Below, in pieces: positions 1 through 6,391 of a DNA stretch of 17,481 bases (position 1 is the first letter of the stretch; every line of letters starts with the position of its first letter). A program made the translations under genes and the position numbers. The DNA is from an uncultured Oscillibacter sp. (GTDB taxonomy: Bacteria > Bacillota_A > Clostridia > Oscillospirales > Oscillospiraceae). Where the stretch lies: contig CATOKC010000069.1 of NCBI GenBank assembly GCA_951800675.1, positions 1 to 17,481 of the forward strand, in the 5' to 3' direction. The notes under the pieces are model-generated. The model searched no databases. It had not been told where the DNA came from and saw only the letters and a list, made by a program, of their open reading frames with translations.

Positions 1-252
1 CAGCCGGATCCCCAGCCCCAGGAGGAAGCCCCCGCCGAAGTCCAGCCGGACCAGACCCCCGCCGATAAGGCCGCCTCCCTGGTGGAGAAGTTGGCCGCCC
101 TGGAGGGCGTCACGGCCACGATCAAGGGCGTACAGACCGCCGCCCCGGTGGTATGGCTGACGGTTGATTCCGACGCCCACAAGGACGAGATCGAGAAGCT
201 GGGCGGCAAATGGTCCGGCAAGCGTTCCGCGTGGTATTTCAAGATCGCATGA
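1..252 (+). CDS. C-terminal end of an accessory protein with a G-x-W / AW module (5' truncated)
   Basis: The reading frame is open from base 1 and stops at TGA 250-252, giving the last 83 residues of a protein whose start lies outside the window. The first 20 residues are rich in Pro, Gln, Glu and Ala and look like a linker. The last 35 residues form a small module ending in LGGKWSGKRSAWYFKIA. The same pattern (Gly, x, Lys/Arg-Trp, basic residues, Ala-Trp) closes the next gene (GFRWSPKNQAWQRQL), so the two share a C-terminal domain. Such modules occur in accessory proteins of Firmicutes mobile elements, but I cannot name a biochemical function. Codon use is GC-rich, as in the neighbours. Confidence 0.75.
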   Translation, partial: QPDPQPQEEAPAEVQPDQTPADKAASLVEKLAALEGVTATIKGVQTAAPVVWLTVDSDAHKDEIEKLGGKWSGKRSAWYFKIA

Positions 253-280
253 CAAAAGCCCGCAAGGCCGACGGCACCCC

Positions 281-347
281 GCCGCCGCTGGCGTTAGGCC
301 GCCAGCGGCGGCCCCAGCCCTAAGCCGCGCACAGCGCAACCCACGGG
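281..347 (+). repeat. Palindromic dispersed repeat, copy 1 (partner at 7124-7181)
   Basis: A perfect 12-bp inverted repeat (281-292 with 301-312, 8-base loop) opens the element. It is followed by a 17-base block at 311-327 (GCCCCAGCCCTAAGCCG) and by CCCACGGG at 340-347. The same blocks in the same order and similar spacing occur on the minus strand at 7124-7181, where they lie inside a protein-coding gene. The stretch from GGCGT (291-295) to CCCACGGG aligns between the copies with few gaps. This looks like a REP-like mobile palindrome rather than a transcription terminator, because no T-run follows the hairpin. Confidence 0.6.
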
Positions 348-427
348 TGCAAGTCCAGCCGCCCAATCACGGGCGGGCGCTCATGGGTAAACCACGAAAC
401 CCAAAACCAAACGCAGGAGGAAACGCT
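328..427 (+). other. Possible structured 5' leader of the 428-1423 gene
   Basis: This untranslated stretch carries several short helices in a row: ACCC-AC-GGGT at 338-347, CCGCCC/GGGCGG around a 6-base loop at about 359-376, and TGGGT/ACCCA at about 384-402. The AGGAGG site (415-420) and the ATG follow. The sequence between the helices (GGTGCAAGTCC, then GGTAAACCACGAAACCC) looks constrained rather than random. I do not match it to a named riboswitch or ribozyme. It may be a cis-regulatory leader or a processed RNA. Confidence 0.3.
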
Positions 428-1423
428 ATGTACTATCCGATAAACGAAAACACGGCCCGCCTTTCCCATCAAATGATGTCCATGAGTGACTACCGTGAGG
501 GCAGCACAACCGCCGGATACCGCGCCGCCGTTGACGAGGCCGCCGCTCTGGTGGAGCAGCGCAGGCAGAAAGTCAGTCCCTTCTACCATGACAAGCTGGA
601 CGTCCTTCTGGACCGCTACGCCCGCCGCCTTGCCCAGTGGACCAACGACCACAGCCGCAACGGCGCAAGCTGTCCCTCCGTCCTGATCTGCGGCGCGTCC
701 AACTTCCCCACCCGCAAGAAAGAGAAGCAGAACGCCCGCGAGGATACGCTGTGGAAGGAGTACAACGAGATCCAGGGCATCCTTGACAAAATAAAAAGCA
801 TCGGCACCGGCCCCATTGACCCGACCGACCCCCACGCCCGCGAAATGCTGGAGGATCGCTTGCAGCGCCTCCAAAGCACGCTGGACAAGGGCAAGGCCAT
901 GAACACCCACTACCGCAAGCACAAAACCATGAAGGGCTTTCCCGGCATGACCGACGAGACCGCCGCCGAAATGGACGAGGCGATCAGCCGCGCCCCGGCC
1001 TTTGCACAAACTCCTTTCCCCGACTTTGCGCTTTCCAGCCTGCGCGGCAAAATCAAGCGGACGCAAGAGAACCTTTCCAAACTGGACAGCATGGAGCGGC
1101 ACAAGGACGACGCCGCAAACACCCTTGAATTTGACGGCGGGCGCATCGTCCGCAACGTGGAGCAAAACCGCCTGCAAATCTTTTTTGGCAGCAAGCCCAA
1201 CGAGGAAACCCGCGCTGCTCTGAAAAGCAACGGTTTCCGCTGGTCCCCCAAAAATCAGGCTTGGCAGCGCCAGCTCACCCGAAACGCCGAGGACGCCGCC
1301 CGCCGTGCCCTCAACCTCTCCGACGCCGCCCCGGCTCCCGCTCCAGAGGAACAGGCCGAACCCGCCGTCCTGGAGGCCGCCGGTGCCGACAGCTTCCTTC
1401 AATACTCCATCCCCGGCGCATAA
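428..1423 (+). CDS. Mobile-element accessory protein of unknown function (331 aa)
   Basis: The start ATG at 428 has AGGAGG 7 bases upstream; an upstream extension in the same frame crosses a palindromic repeat and has no good start. The protein opens MYYPINENTARLSHQMMS. It then shows a charged helical region (about residues 40-110) containing the conserved-looking segment PSVLICGASNFPTRKKEK, a long predicted coiled-coil part (about 110-230), and a C-terminal module at about 250-283 (IFFGSKPNEETRAAL, then GFRWSPKNQAWQRQL) before an Ala/Pro-rich tail. I recognise the overall type as widespread in plasmids, ICEs and prophages of gut Clostridia, often beside antirestriction-like accessory genes, but its biochemical role is unknown to me. 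The upstream partial gene shares the C-terminal module, so the two may be functionally related. Confidence 0.85.
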   Translation: MYYPINENTARLSHQMMSMSDYREGSTTAGYRAAVDEAAALVEQRRQKVSPFYHDKLDVLLDRYARRLAQWTNDHSRNGASCPSVLICGASNFPTRKKEKQNAREDTLWKEYNEIQGILDKIKSIGTGPIDPTDPHAREMLEDRLQRLQSTLDKGKAMNTHYRKHKTMKGFPGMTDETAAEMDEAISRAPAFAQTPFPDFALSSLRGKIKRTQENLSKLDSMERHKDDAANTLEFDGGRIVRNVEQNRLQIFFGSKPNEETRAALKSNGFRWSPKNQAWQRQLTRNAEDAARRALNLSDAAPAPAPEEQAEPAVLEAAGADSFLQYSIPGA

Positions 1424-1429
1424 CAAAAC

Positions 1430-1451
1430 AGCCCGCCCCGGAGGTCGGGCT
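1430..1451. terminator. Weak hairpin after the 331-aa gene
   Basis: AGCCCG (1430-1435) pairs with CGGGCT (1446-1451), with two further pairs inside. No T-run follows on the plus strand. On the minus strand the hairpin is followed by GTTTTGTT. It may therefore stop antisense transcription better than it ends the plus-strand gene. It separates the 331-aa gene from the promoter at 1472-1500. Confidence 0.35.
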
Positions 1452-1471
1452 CCCCATGTAACAAAATCCTA

Positions 1472-1500
1472 TTGCACATTGCACTATGACGTGCTATAAT
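1472..1500 (+). promoter_or_regulatory. Sigma-70/SigA-type promoter of the 1539-2053 gene pair
   Basis: TTGCAC (1472-1477) and TATAAT (1495-1500) are separated by exactly 17 bases, close to the vegetative consensus with a perfect -10. Transcription should start near 1507, about 30 bases before the first start codon. This gives the 93-aa gene and the ribbon-helix-helix gene their own constitutive-looking promoter. The direct repeat of TGCAC-like bases in 1472-1486 may matter for a regulator but is too short to interpret. Confidence 0.8.
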
Positions 1501-1538
1501 CGCAGTACGATCACGAAAACGAAAAGGAGGTCTTGCCC

Positions 1539-1820
1539 ATGGACGAAACGAGATCCCAAATCTTTCCCGCGTACCGTCTTGTCGCGGCGTTTGACGACGG
1601 CCAGCGCCTCACCTTCGACGGCTTCACCTACGAGCAGGCGCACGACGCCATGGAGGCCGCCCAGGCCGAACACGGGGATATCACCTGGTTTGACGGCGTG
1701 ACAGACGAGCACTACGAAAACGGACGCTTTTACGCCGCCGTTCCTCCGCCGCCCCACAGCCCTTTCCCGATCATCGACACGACCGGCGACCCCAATTTTG
1801 AGCAGCAGAGCCTTTTGTAA
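1539..1820 (+). CDS. Hypothetical protein (93 aa)
   Basis: The ATG at 1539 has AGGAGG (1525-1530) 8 bases upstream. A TTG two codons earlier lies too close to the site to be preferred. The protein has an acidic, aromatic core (YRLVAAFDDGQRLTFDGFTY, then a helix EQAHDAMEAAQAEHGD, then ITWFDGVTDEHYENGRFY), which suggests a small alpha/beta fold. A proline-rich tail ends the protein. No membrane segment, signal peptide or metal motif is seen. It is transcribed with the ribbon-helix-helix gene 29 bases downstream from the strong promoter at 1472-1500. I do not recognise the family. Confidence 0.75.
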   Translation: MDETRSQIFPAYRLVAAFDDGQRLTFDGFTYEQAHDAMEAAQAEHGDITWFDGVTDEHYENGRFYAAVPPPPHSPFPIIDTTGDPNFEQQSLL

Positions 1821-1849
1821 CACGATCCACACTGGAAGGAGGCCGCAGT

Positions 1850-2053
1850 ATGCCAGCGGGCGAAAAGAGAGTGAGCGAAAAGAAGCGGATAACCAACGAC
1901 CGCTACAACAGCAAGTGCGACAACATCAACATACGTCCCGTCAAGGAGCACGGGCAGAAGATCAGGGAGGCCGCCGCCGCCGCCGGTCAAAGCCTCCAGG
2001 GCTATATCCTCCAGGCCGTTGCCGAACGCATGGAGAGAGACGGCCAGAAATAG
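1850..2053 (+). CDS. Ribbon-helix-helix (Arc/MetJ-type) DNA-binding protein, 67 aa
   Basis: The ATG at 1850 follows AAGGAGG (1836-1842) at 7 bases. The basic N-terminus (GEKRVSEKKRITNDRYNSK) leads into a short beta segment (DNINIRPV, about residues 24-31). Two helices follow (KEHGQKIREAAAAAGQSLQG and YILQAVAERMERDG), matching the strand-helix-helix layout of small RHH repressors in Firmicutes elements. Such proteins dimerise and bind short operators, acting as autoregulators, antitoxins or relaxosome accessory factors. No toxin gene is adjacent, so a regulator or accessory role is more likely. Its operator could be near the 1472-1500 promoter, but I see no clear palindrome there. The gene ends about 50 bases before a strong terminator. 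Confidence 0.8.
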   Translation: MPAGEKRVSEKKRITNDRYNSKCDNINIRPVKEHGQKIREAAAAAGQSLQGYILQAVAERMERDGQK

Positions 2054-2104
2054 CCAGTAAGCCCCATTTACGCAGCGGCGAGTATCACCCCGCACCAAAA
2101 GCAA

Positions 2105-2150
2105 AAAGCCCTCCAGAGGCCGCGCAAGCGGCTCCCGGAGGGCTTTCTTT
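2105..2150. terminator. Strong bidirectional intrinsic terminator
   Basis: AAAGCCCTCC (2105-2114) pairs perfectly with GGAGGGCTTT (2137-2146). An inner GCCGC-GCAA-GCGGC hairpin with a stable tetraloop lies between them. On the plus strand the stem is followed by TTTCTTT. On the minus strand the A-run at 2103-2107 supplies TTTTTGC. It therefore ends the plus-strand 1539-2053 unit and the long minus-strand operon whose last gene stops at 2342. Confidence 0.88.
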
Positions 2151-2341
2151 GTGCTTATTCGCAAATTGTTTTTCCAGCGGCTTTTTTGCTGTACGGGAAA
2201 TACCCCGCAACGCGCGAGTTCATTTTTCAGAAAACGCCTTGCGTTATCCACCGCCCCAGTAGCTCCCACGCCCACAAAACCTGCCCGCCGAAGGGCGTCG
2301 CGGTCCGTTTTCACAGCATCCCAAAACGGCCTTGTATACTT
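2151..2341. other. Non-coding gap between convergent transcription units
   Basis: I find no convincing gene here. A minus-strand frame opening with GTG at 2314 lacks a ribosome binding site and would run straight through the terminator at 2105-2150. The stretch contains A/T-rich patches and an alternating CG tract (about 2346-2357, at the very end of the adjacent gene). It probably represents the 3' untranslated tail of the minus-strand operon. Confidence 0.5.
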
Positions 2342-2824
2342 CTAAACGCGCGCGCGCGAAGCGCGGCCCAAAAGCTCCTCCACCATCGGCGCATCGTCCA
2401 ACAGTTCCCCCAGCCGGTCAATAGCCTTGTCGTTCCACCTTCTGACCGTGGCCTCCGGCGTATCCAGAGACACAGAAATTTTAGCCCACCTGTACCGGCA
2501 AAAATACCTCATGTTCAGGAGCGATCTGTACCGACCGTTGAGCGCGTCCATACACCCCCGTATCGCCGCCTCGTCCGCCTGGAGCACCTGCACCTTGACG
2601 CCGATCTCCTGGATACGGCCCCAGGTATTATTTGCCTCCATTTTTGCGGCCAGCTCCTCGGTGGGCTTTCCCGGCGTGGAGCTGTGCGGCACACCGTCAT
2701 AGGACGTACCGCGCAGGCCGTCATATTCACGCTCCAGACGCGCCCGCTCGGCAGTAAACCCCTTCCGTATATCTGGAATCTCGAAATAGTACGCTATGAT
2801 CGTTTTTACATCCCTGCGCCGCAT
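2342..2824 (-). CDS. ArpU/RinA-like (DUF1492-type) phage transcriptional regulator, 160 aa
   Basis: The ATG at 2824 follows GGAGG at 8 bases. The N-terminal half (residues 1-100) is helical and includes the segment YDGLRGTSYDGVPHSSTPGK, which I associate with DUF1492-like phage regulators. Residues 105-140 form a sigma-70 region-4-like helix-turn-helix (MRYFCRYRWAKISVSL, then TPEATVRRWNDKAIDRLGE). Family knowledge: ArpU, RinA and related proteins activate late or packaging genes in Gram-positive phages and related satellites. Here it is the last gene of the long minus-strand operon, a position typical of a middle-to-late switch. No terminase follows, so its target promoter is not in view. Identification is by motif reading only. 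Confidence 0.75.
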   Translation of the reverse strand: MRRRDVKTIIAYYFEIPDIRKGFTAERARLEREYDGLRGTSYDGVPHSSTPGKPTEELAAKMEANNTWGRIQEIGVKVQVLQADEAAIRGCMDALNGRYRSLLNMRYFCRYRWAKISVSLDTPEATVRRWNDKAIDRLGELLDDAPMVEELLGRASRARV

Positions 2825-2843
2825 AGCTCCCGCCTCCGTCAGT

Positions 2844-2996
2844 TTATTCCTTCCTTCCGCCGTCCACGGCGTCCGCCAGACGATCCCTTATCCTCTTCTG
2901 GCGGTCCTCCAAAGCCTTTCGCTGGAGGAATTTCTTCTGCGCGTTCTGCACGATGTTCCTACCGTAATAACGCGGCATCGGCTGTTTTCGCTTCAT
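2844..2996 (-). CDS. Small basic hypothetical protein (50 aa)
   Basis: I chose the ATG at 2996 because GGGAG lies 8 bases upstream. A longer frame reaching 3065 would overlap the preceding gene and has no site. The protein is strongly basic (MKRKQPMPRYYGRNIVQNAQ, followed by KKFLQRKALEDRQKRIRDRL) and is probably one long helix. The start falls two bases after the stop of the upstream zinc-ribbon gene, and the ArpU-like gene follows 19 bases later, so it is translated within the operon. A nucleic-acid-binding role is possible from charge, but I do not recognise the family. Confidence 0.6.
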   Translation of the reverse strand: MKRKQPMPRYYGRNIVQNAQKKFLQRKALEDRQKRIRDRLADAVDGGRKE

Positions 2997-2998
2997 TG

Positions 2999-3799
2999 TC
3001 AATTCTCCCTCCACGGCCCCCGCCATTCCCGCCGACGCGGGCCGGTCCTTTTCCGTGTGCCCCAAGTGCTTTCTCCGGTCCTATACTGACGGAAACGGGA
3101 GGCGGCGGCCTGCTCGACCGCCCGCTGTTTCTCCCGCGCCTCTTTCCGGTCCCACGCTGTCGTGACGTCCAGCGGCTCACCCGGTTCGACTGCCTCCAAA
3201 AATTCAGGCTCACCAAGGAAGGGGGCGAATACCGTTTTCAGTCCGTTCCCAAAATCCTGTATCGCTTTCAGAACCATCCCAACGGCTTCCTCCAGCGTCA
3301 CCCCTGCTTTTTGGCCAACGATAACGGATATCTTTTTGATCTTCTCCACCTCGCTTGGCATGGCCGTGTTTACGATCTCTTCCATGCGCTCCCGTTCCTC
3401 GCGCATAGCTTCCCGGCACATTTCCATTTCCCGGCTTTTCAGACGGGCCAGCGCGTCCTTGATCACAGCTTGCGTCTCGTTACTTTCCCGCAGGCGTTCC
3501 GCGCAGAATACCGGTACTCCGCAATCCTTGTTTCCCACGTTTGCAAAATAGCTGTACCCATCTGGCAGCGGCACATATCCGCCGCCCGGCACCTTCTGAA
3601 TCCCGGACACATCCATTGCCCATCCGCCGCAGTACGGGCAAGCGATTGTAAACGGTGATGGCTTGTGATTCTCCCCAAACTCTTCAATGCCCTTTTCCAG
3701 ATACATAGGCCAGTTCTTCCCGCATTGTTCACAGCGATAAATCATCCGCCCATGTATCAACGGCGGGCGCGTGCGTCTTTCAATGCTTCTTTCCACCAC
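2999..3799 (-). CDS. Zinc-ribbon protein with helical C-terminus, unknown function (about 266 aa)
   Basis: Two CxxC pairs (Cys23/Cys26 in CEQCGKNW and Cys54/Cys57 in CPYCGG) form a zinc ribbon. Next comes a segment rich in Gly, Pro and aromatic residues (GGGYVPLPDGYSYFAN). Residues 100-165 are a charged helical stretch. The C-terminus is Arg/Trp-rich and looks disordered. The start is uncertain: GTG at 3799 and GTG at 3796 are adjacent, and the GAGGG site at 3804-3808 fits the second better (7-base spacing). The ribosome site overlaps the parB stop codon, so translation is probably coupled to parB. Zinc-ribbon proteins of phages often bind nucleic acids or transcription machinery, but nothing here fixes the role. 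Confidence 0.75.
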   Translation of the reverse strand: MVERSIERRTRPPLIHGRMIYRCEQCGKNWPMYLEKGIEEFGENHKPSPFTIACPYCGGWAMDVSGIQKVPGGGYVPLPDGYSYFANVGNKDCGVPVFCAERLRESNETQAVIKDALARLKSREMEMCREAMREERERMEEIVNTAMPSEVEKIKKISVIVGQKAGVTLEEAVGMVLKAIQDFGNGLKTVFAPFLGEPEFLEAVEPGEPLDVTTAWDRKEAREKQRAVEQAAASRFRQYRTGESTWGTRKRTGPRRREWRGPWREN

Positions 3800-3806
3800 C
3801 GCGCCC

Positions 3807-5018
3807 TCACTTCCGCAGAGCAGCGATTGCCACGGTCAGCGCGTCAGAGTAATTTTCCCATATTTTCCACCGCTCCCGCTCGTCGTACCTGCCCGCCATT
3901 TCCTCGCAGTATATCCGCAGGTCCTCCAGAAACACGGCGGCTTTCTGCTCGCTCAATGTCAACTTCCCCGGCTCCGCCACAGCTTCCGCCGATGGCACGG
4001 GAGAAGGAGGCGCGGGTATGACCACGATCTTCCCTTTGGCTTTCGCGGCGTCCGTGCGCTCTTTCAGAGCTTCCCACTGTTCCGCCGACGGCGCTGGCCC
4101 GATTTCATCCGCCATTACCATCGTGACCCCGCCCGGCTGCTCCGTCACGGGCGGCGTCTCTTTCCGTTCCGATTCTGTCGGTTTCGTCACGACCGGACCA
4201 GCCAGGTTTGTCTTTTCTTCCCGCGTATATGCGCCCGGCTTATACGCCCTCTCGCCCTCCGCCGGTTTTTCCGCCTGCTCCTTCCACCGCCGAACATCCT
4301 CCAGCGTGACCGTCCTGCGCTTCCCCCAGCACTCTTCCGCCGCTTTCCATTGCACATTCTCCGGCAGCGTGGACAGTTCATAGGCCACGGAAATACCGAT
4401 CCTCTCCTGTTCCAGCCAATTCTTAAACGCCGGGATCAGGTGCTTTTCAATGCTGTCATACCGGCCCACCTGCGCGGGCGTGGTTCCCAACTGCTCGGCA
4501 ATGATCTTGCGCGTCTCTCCGGTGATCTTCTCAAACCGGCGCTTTTTCTCCAAAAGCGCACGTAAGCGGGTAGCCTCCTGCACCTTGTCCCAGTCGGTTT
4601 TCTCCCGCTGCCCGTTGGTGGTGATAAGCAAAATTGCCTCGTCAATGGCCCGCAGCTCGTCCACCTCGGCATCCCGCTCCACGTCCCGGCCCGCGTCCTC
4701 CACCATACACGGCATCTTCCTGTAGGCTTCCTTTCCCTGCTTCACAAGCTGAAGGGAGGCCAGCCGCCGCCGGTGGCCGGAAATGACCTTGTACTTCCCG
4801 CCGCCCAGCGGCACCACAAGCCCCGGCTGCTTCACGCCTCCGGACAGCTCGATCATCCCGGCCAGCTCGTCGATAGCGGACATGGAGTAGAAATTATCCT
4901 CTGACGGCACCAGATCCTCCACGTCTATGTATTTCAGCACAGCGCGGCCCTCGTCGGCACGGCTCCGCGCCTGGACCGCTCCCCGGCCCTTCTGCAAACT
5001 CATAATATCGAATCCCAC
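3807..5018 (-). CDS. parB: ParB/RepB/Spo0J-family partition protein (403 aa)
   Basis: The start is GTG at 5018, with AAGGAGGG at 7 bases. Residues 28-90 are the ParB N-terminal (CTPase-type) domain: YIDVEDLVPSEDNFY, a helix ELAGMIELSGGVKQP, a strand PLGGGKYKVIS and the signature box SGHRRRLAS (about 80-88), which corresponds to GERRxRA of typical ParB. A helix-turn-helix follows at about 165-195 (RKIIAEQLGTTPAQVGRYDS), the usual parS-binding module. The remaining 150 residues are Pro/Glu-rich with a helical end, longer than chromosomal Spo0J, as is usual for plasmid and phage ParB relatives. parA lies upstream with one small gene between, so a partition system is the natural reading. I found no obvious parS palindrome by eye. 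Confidence 0.88.
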   Translation of the reverse strand: MGFDIMSLQKGRGAVQARSRADEGRAVLKYIDVEDLVPSEDNFYSMSAIDELAGMIELSGGVKQPGLVVPLGGGKYKVISGHRRRLASLQLVKQGKEAYRKMPCMVEDAGRDVERDAEVDELRAIDEAILLITTNGQREKTDWDKVQEATRLRALLEKKRRFEKITGETRKIIAEQLGTTPAQVGRYDSIEKHLIPAFKNWLEQERIGISVAYELSTLPENVQWKAAEECWGKRRTVTLEDVRRWKEQAEKPAEGERAYKPGAYTREEKTNLAGPVVTKPTESERKETPPVTEQPGGVTMVMADEIGPAPSAEQWEALKERTDAAKAKGKIVVIPAPPSPVPSAEAVAEPGKLTLSEQKAAVFLEDLRIYCEEMAGRYDERERWKIWENYSDALTVAIAALRK

Positions 5019-5021
5019 GTT

Positions 5022-5351
5022 TTATCCCTCCTTCAACCCACGCCATTCCCAGCGTTCCTCTCCAAACAAAGTGTTCATTCGTTCGCAGTCCGCACACGGG
5101 GCAGCGTCCATATCAACGCCGTTGTATGCGCAATATTCACAGGTGTGCGGGATGTCCTCAATGGCCGCATCCAGTTTCTCTTTCACACAGGCTAGTTTTT
5201 CGATTTCCTCCGGCGCAAGTCCGGTATCCTCGTAGTCGGCAAGGCGATTTACAGCGGTATCTATGGCAGAAAACCCATGGTCCAACAAGACGGTTATCCC
5301 TTTGTTCCGTTTTGTCATTCGCTGCCCGTCCCGTTTTGTCGTTCCGTCCAC
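5022..5351 (-). CDS. Small zinc-binding phage-type protein with YEDTGLxPEEI motif (109 aa)
   Basis: GTG at 5351 has AAGGAGGGG 6 bases upstream, inside the end of parA, whose stop is 4 bases away. Residues 35-55 contain RLADYEDTGLAPEEIE, a motif repeated in the 181-aa MazG-like protein of this window and common in small phage proteins of Clostridia. The C-terminal half has CEYC and CADC pairs about 20 residues apart, which could hold a zinc ion. It lies between parA and parB, an unusual place; it may be a passenger or a modulator of partition. There is no enzymatic motif, and the function is unknown. Confidence 0.75.
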   Translation of the reverse strand: MDGTTKRDGQRMTKRNKGITVLLDHGFSAIDTAVNRLADYEDTGLAPEEIEKLACVKEKLDAAIEDIPHTCEYCAYNGVDMDAAPCADCERMNTLFGEERWEWRGLKEG

Positions 5352-5354
5352 GGC

Positions 5355-6149
5355 TCACCCCTCCTTCCCCTTGCCCGAATCGGTCAAGTCCAGATACTCC
5401 GCCGTCAGCTTCTTGTACTGGATAGCGGCCCAGGAGCGGGGCGCGAACACGCACAGCGGCTTTTCCTCCAGCGTACTTTCCGGCACCTTCGGATTGTAGT
5501 TGACAGCCGTCTGGAGTACGGGGCAGATACCGCTGTCCTCCAGCGATCGCCGCGCCTGCCAGAAGGTTTCCCGGTTCTGCCAGTGCGTAAAGAACGCACC
5601 CCGCAGCGTCAGCCCCGGATTGACCGCCGCCCGCACGCCGTCCACCTGCTCCACCAGGTCCAGCAGGCCGGAAAAGGAAAACTCGTCCGGGCGGATCGGG
5701 ATGAGCACGTCGTCCGCCGCCGCCAGCACGTTCAGCGTCACGGTATCCACCGACGGCCCATTGTCGATGATGCAGAAGTCGTAATCGTTGCGCACATAGT
5801 CCAGGGCGGAGAACAAGACCCGCGCCGTGTCCGCGTCCTGCCGGTCATACAGCGCCCGGTCCGCCGCGTACAGCTCCAGATTGGACGTGATGATGTCCAG
5901 GCCCCTGTACCCGGTCCGGTAAATGACCCGCTCCACGCTCCCGGCGTCCAGCGCATCGTCCAGCAGCAGCGCCGCCGTCCCGTCATGCTCTCCATACACA
6001 CGGAAATACCGGGAGGCGCTGCCCTGCTTGTCCCCGTCCACCAGCAGCACTTTCCTGTGGTGGACTGCCGCCAGAATGTGCGCCATATTTGCCGCCGAAA
6101 CAGTCTTACCCGTCCCGCCCTTCAAATTGACGATCGCCAGCGTTCTCAT
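5355..6149 (-). CDS. parA: ParA-family partition ATPase (264 aa)
   Basis: The deviant Walker A box KGGTGKT (residues 10-16) has the signature lysine at 10. The A' motif VLLVDGDKQG spans residues 34-43, and the Walker B region FCIIDNGPS (about 125-133) ends in Asp129. This is the compact type without an N-terminal helix-turn-helix, similar in length to Soj/ParA-Ib. Such ATPases bind DNA nonspecifically as dimers and position ParB-parS complexes. The ATG at 6149 overlaps the stop of the preceding 81-aa gene (ATGA), so translation is coupled. Because it lacks an HTH, it probably does not autoregulate by itself. One small gene separates it from parB. Confidence 0.92.
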   Translation of the reverse strand: MRTLAIVNLKGGTGKTVSAANMAHILAAVHHRKVLLVDGDKQGSASRYFRVYGEHDGTAALLLDDALDAGSVERVIYRTGYRGLDIITSNLELYAADRALYDRQDADTARVLFSALDYVRNDYDFCIIDNGPSVDTVTLNVLAAADDVLIPIRPDEFSFSGLLDLVEQVDGVRAAVNPGLTLRGAFFTHWQNRETFWQARRSLEDSGICPVLQTAVNYNPKVPESTLEEKPLCVFAPRSWAAIQYKKLTAEYLDLTDSGKGKEG

Positions 6150-6391
6150 TCCTGCCTCGCCTCCCAGGAGATATGATTTTTCCGCACAGCCGCAGAAACT
6201 TCCCGCCGGATCAACTCGTCCGGGTCAGCCGCCGCTTCCAGCGCCTCTCTGGTGATCTCGCCACGCCTGATCCCCGTCAGCCTGAACGCTGATTCATGCA
6301 CACAGAATTTGAGGTTTCCTTTGTGGTCACCCTCGATCGTTATGTCGATCTTGCCCGCATCCCGCAGGGCTTTCCGCATATGGTCACTCAT
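6146..6391 (-). CDS. Hypothetical protein coupled to parA (81 aa)
   Basis: The ATG at 6391 overlaps the stop of the upstream 214-aa gene as ATGA, with AAGGAG upstream; its own stop overlaps the parA start in the same way. A longer frame upstream would overlap the neighbour and is not needed. The protein begins MSDHMRKALRDAGKIDITIE, giving a helix then a strand. A second part (REALEAAADPDELIRREVSA) is helical. Position directly before parA recalls small regulators of partition operons, but there is no recognisable DNA-binding motif, so this is only suggestive. Confidence 0.7.
   Translation of the reverse strand: MSDHMRKALRDAGKIDITIEGDHKGNLKFCVHESAFRLTGIRRGEITREALEAAADPDELIRREVSAAVRKNHISWEARQE

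Noticed and set aside
249..323. A 24-codon frame starting ATG at 249, overlapping the stop of the first partial gene as ATGA
   Set aside because: It is very short, made mostly of the palindromic repeat sequence, and ends inside it; translation is possible but nothing supports a protein.
320..1426. Long minus-strand frame opposite the 331-aa gene
   Set aside because: The product is a Gly/Val/Leu-rich shadow; the plus-strand gene has an ideal ribosome site and recognisable family features.
2105..2314. Minus-strand frame starting with GTG at 2314, after the ArpU-like gene
   Set aside because: It lacks a ribosome binding site, runs through a strong bidirectional terminator and overlaps plus-strand genes in antisense; the residues look unstructured.
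2345..2358. Alternating CG tract that could form Z-DNA
   Set aside because: It is short and located in the last codons of a gene (Arg-Ala repeats); no sign of function.
2186..3658. Long plus-strand open frame opposite the ArpU-like and zinc-ribbon genes
   Set aside because: GC-rich antisense frames stay open by chance; the Pro/Arg/Phe-rich product has no motif, and the minus-strand genes have sites, motifs and coupling.
5277..6176. Long plus-strand open frame opposite parA
   Set aside because: It is the antisense shadow of a gene with clear Walker motifs.
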